From contig NZ_JARXHY010000017.1 of the NCBI RefSeq assembly GCF_031127815.1, positions 1-64,000 on the forward strand: a stretch of DNA of 64,000 nt. The letters are read 5' to 3'. Made by a program: the position numbers and the translations under genes. The DNA comes from Pelagicoccus sp. SDUM812003 (lineage in GTDB: Bacteria; Verrucomicrobiota; Verrucomicrobiia; Opitutales; Opitutaceae). Positions 63,030-64,000 of the stretch are shown here, piece after piece. Within the stretch, counting starts at the first letter, position 1, and every line of letters begins with the position of its first letter. Below the pieces are notes generated by a model that saw only the letters and a program-made list of their open reading frames with translations, had not been told where the DNA came from and ran no database searches.

Positions 63030-64000
63030 CTAGATGTTTGACGGGACGGGCACGTCGTCCACGGTGCCGGTTCCGCGCTTGGAGCCGGAGGAGCCGCCGA
63101 TGTCTTCCGGCATTTCCTGGCCGTCGCTGCCCGACTCGGTGTTTTGCGAGCTTTGCTGGGCTCCTTTGCGGCTGGATTTCTTGCCTTTCTGGGAAGACGA
63201 TTCGCTGCTGCTGCCGCTCGATGCCATTTCGCCGTCCTCGTCTCCGGATTCCTGAGAAAGCTCTCCGTTGGGATCGATTTGAGCGGACCGGTCTCCGATG
63301 GATTGCTCGTCGGGAGCGGGTGGCATTTGAGCGCTGATGGATCCCTGCGAGCCGGATTGAGCTCCGGATTGCCCCTGCTGCTGCCGCTGCTGTTCCAGGG
63401 CTTCGCCTAGGCCATCCTGCTGGGGACTGCGGTTTCCCCTTTGAGACATCTGCCCTTGCTGGCCTTGTTGTCCCTGCTGACCCTGTTGCCCTTGCTGCCC
63501 TTGCTGCATCTGTCCTTGCTGCCCCTGTTGTCCCTGCTGCCCGCCTTGCATTTGTCCTTGCTGCTGCTGGCCTTGCTGGGATTGGGAACTGGAGGATTGG
63601 GATTGCTGAGGGAAGGGGCTTTGCTGGCTGGATTGCTGTCCGCCGCCGGAGCTGCCGCCCATCGGGATGCCCATGGATCCGCTTGAGCCGCCCATGGGGC
63701 TACCGCCTTGCTGGCCCCCCATGCTGGGCATTTGCGGTCCGTTTACCTGGATCTGGGGCATGCCGGAATCCAAGGGTGGCAGGTTGGCCTCGTTGACCAC
63801 GGAAATGGAGCCTCCCAGCGGCGAGTTGCTGACGGAGGAGTTTGGGCGGATGCTGCCGTTTTGGGAGCTGGCTCCGTTCTTGGTAGCGTCATAGATGCCG
63901 GGATCGGGGTCGAACTGGGCGTGAGCGCACAGAGCGATGCTGGCGCTCGCGGCGAGCGCGAGACCTCTGCGCGAAAGGGTGTGGGGGCAGGCGCGTTTCA
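63030..64000 (-). CDS. Exported Gly/Gln-repeat protein (5' end just outside the window)
   Basis: The frame reads through from 63030 to the window edge. At the edge it begins TG AAA CGC, so the start is almost certainly an ATG whose A lies at the next base beyond 64000, giving about 323 residues. A signal peptide with a positive N-region (KRACPHTLSRR) and hydrophobic core ends near AHAQ. The GTG at 63800 is an internal codon. The mature protein is low-complexity: Ser/Gly/Met-rich, then GQQ repeats (from 63440 to about 63600 on the DNA), then acidic Ser-rich. It is probably extracellular or periplasmic; function unknown. Confidence 0.7.
   Translation of the reverse strand, partial: KRACPHTLSRRGLALAASASIALCAHAQFDPDPGIYDATKNGASSQNGSIRPNSSVSNSPLGGSISVVNEANLPPLDSGMPQIQVNGPQMPSMGGQQGGSPMGGSSGSMGIPMGGSSGGGQQSSQQSPFPQQSQSSSSQSQQGQQQQGQMQGGQQGQQGQQGQMQQGQQGQQGQQGQQGQQGQMSQRGNRSPQQDGLGEALEQQRQQQGQSGAQSGSQGSISAQMPPAPDEQSIGDRSAQIDPNGELSQESGDEDGEMASSGSSSESSSQKGKKSSRKGAQQSSQNTESGSDGQEMPEDIGGSSGSKRGTGTVDDVPVPSNI
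63448..63600 (-). repeat. 9-bp tandem repeats encoding GQQ
   Basis: Imperfect 9-base units (GGGCAGCAA-type on the minus strand) encode runs of Gly-Gln-Gln with occasional Gly-Gln-Met. In-frame units allow length change without frameshift, so the protein could vary between strains. Confidence 0.7.

Noticed and set aside
1-64000. CRISPR array, prophage or insertion sequence
   Set aside because: No regularly spaced direct repeats, integrase, transposase or phage structural gene was found on either strand.

Overview
Organism. The window is GC-rich, densely coding chromosomal DNA from a Gram-negative bacterium: it has an LptD-type outer-membrane protein, an LpxL/HtrB-like lipid A acyltransferase, a TonB-dependent receptor and an RND pump. 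The 147-residue protein at 24687-25130 belongs to a small family I know only from Verrucomicrobia and Planctomycetes (Minf_1886 type). With the GH2 mannosidases, the GPH symporter and the secreted RraA-like protein, this suggests Verrucomicrobiota, probably a marine Opitutae (Puniceicoccales/Pelagicoccus-like). That placement is inference. No rRNA, tRNA, CRISPR, IS element or prophage gene was seen.

Layout. 1-400 is non-coding with small hairpins. 401-3652 holds unknown membrane proteins: a 7-TM protein fused to an intact receiver domain, a DoxX-like protein, and a PycTM (Pycsar effector)-like protein without a cyclase. 3763-9460 has a GH2 beta-mannosidase, a BLUF photoreceptor and a fused FAD/Fe-S dehydrogenase. 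9693-14439 has class II fructose-bisphosphate aldolase with inverted repeats before it and a perfect 42-bp palindrome after it, then a beta-hydroxyacid dehydrogenase, a two-lobed aspartic protease with PDZ, an atypical SDR and a small membrane protein. 14497-25130 has a GT-C glycosyltransferase, a 1002-residue hybrid kinase, an adaptor-RND-mog operon and the Minf_1886 protein. 25254-30253 has an M16 peptidase, a PhoD-like protein and a DUF4202 protein. 30434-35649 is a mannoside region (second GH2, GPH symporter, exported RraA-like protein).

35757-41290 is a minus-strand housekeeping run (lptD, RNA m5C methyltransferase, scpA, two small ORFs, trxA). 41538-46335 is a sugar-metabolism block (glgB-gntK-SRPBCC overlapping, DUF1294, glk). 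46571-49508 has an orphan gas-vesicle GvpL/F-family protein and a chemoreceptor. 49554-55602 has the acyltransferase and a three-gene set: TonB-dependent receptor, YfiR-like protein, hybrid kinase with a CHASE8-like sensor. 55779-62447 has pgi, ilvD, scpB, pheA and a Gfo/Idh/MocA oxidoreductase. The right edge has two exported proteins; one is a Gly/Gln-repeat protein whose start codon lies one base outside the window.

How it fits together. Glycolysis and glycogen (fba, pgi, glk, glgB, gntK) and mannoside use (two GH2, GPH symporter) dominate. The most interesting candidates are the receptor-YfiR-kinase set, the orphan GvpL/F and PycTM-like proteins, the 7TM-receiver fusion, and a family of GC-rich palindromic repeats placed exactly at the stop codons of several genes.
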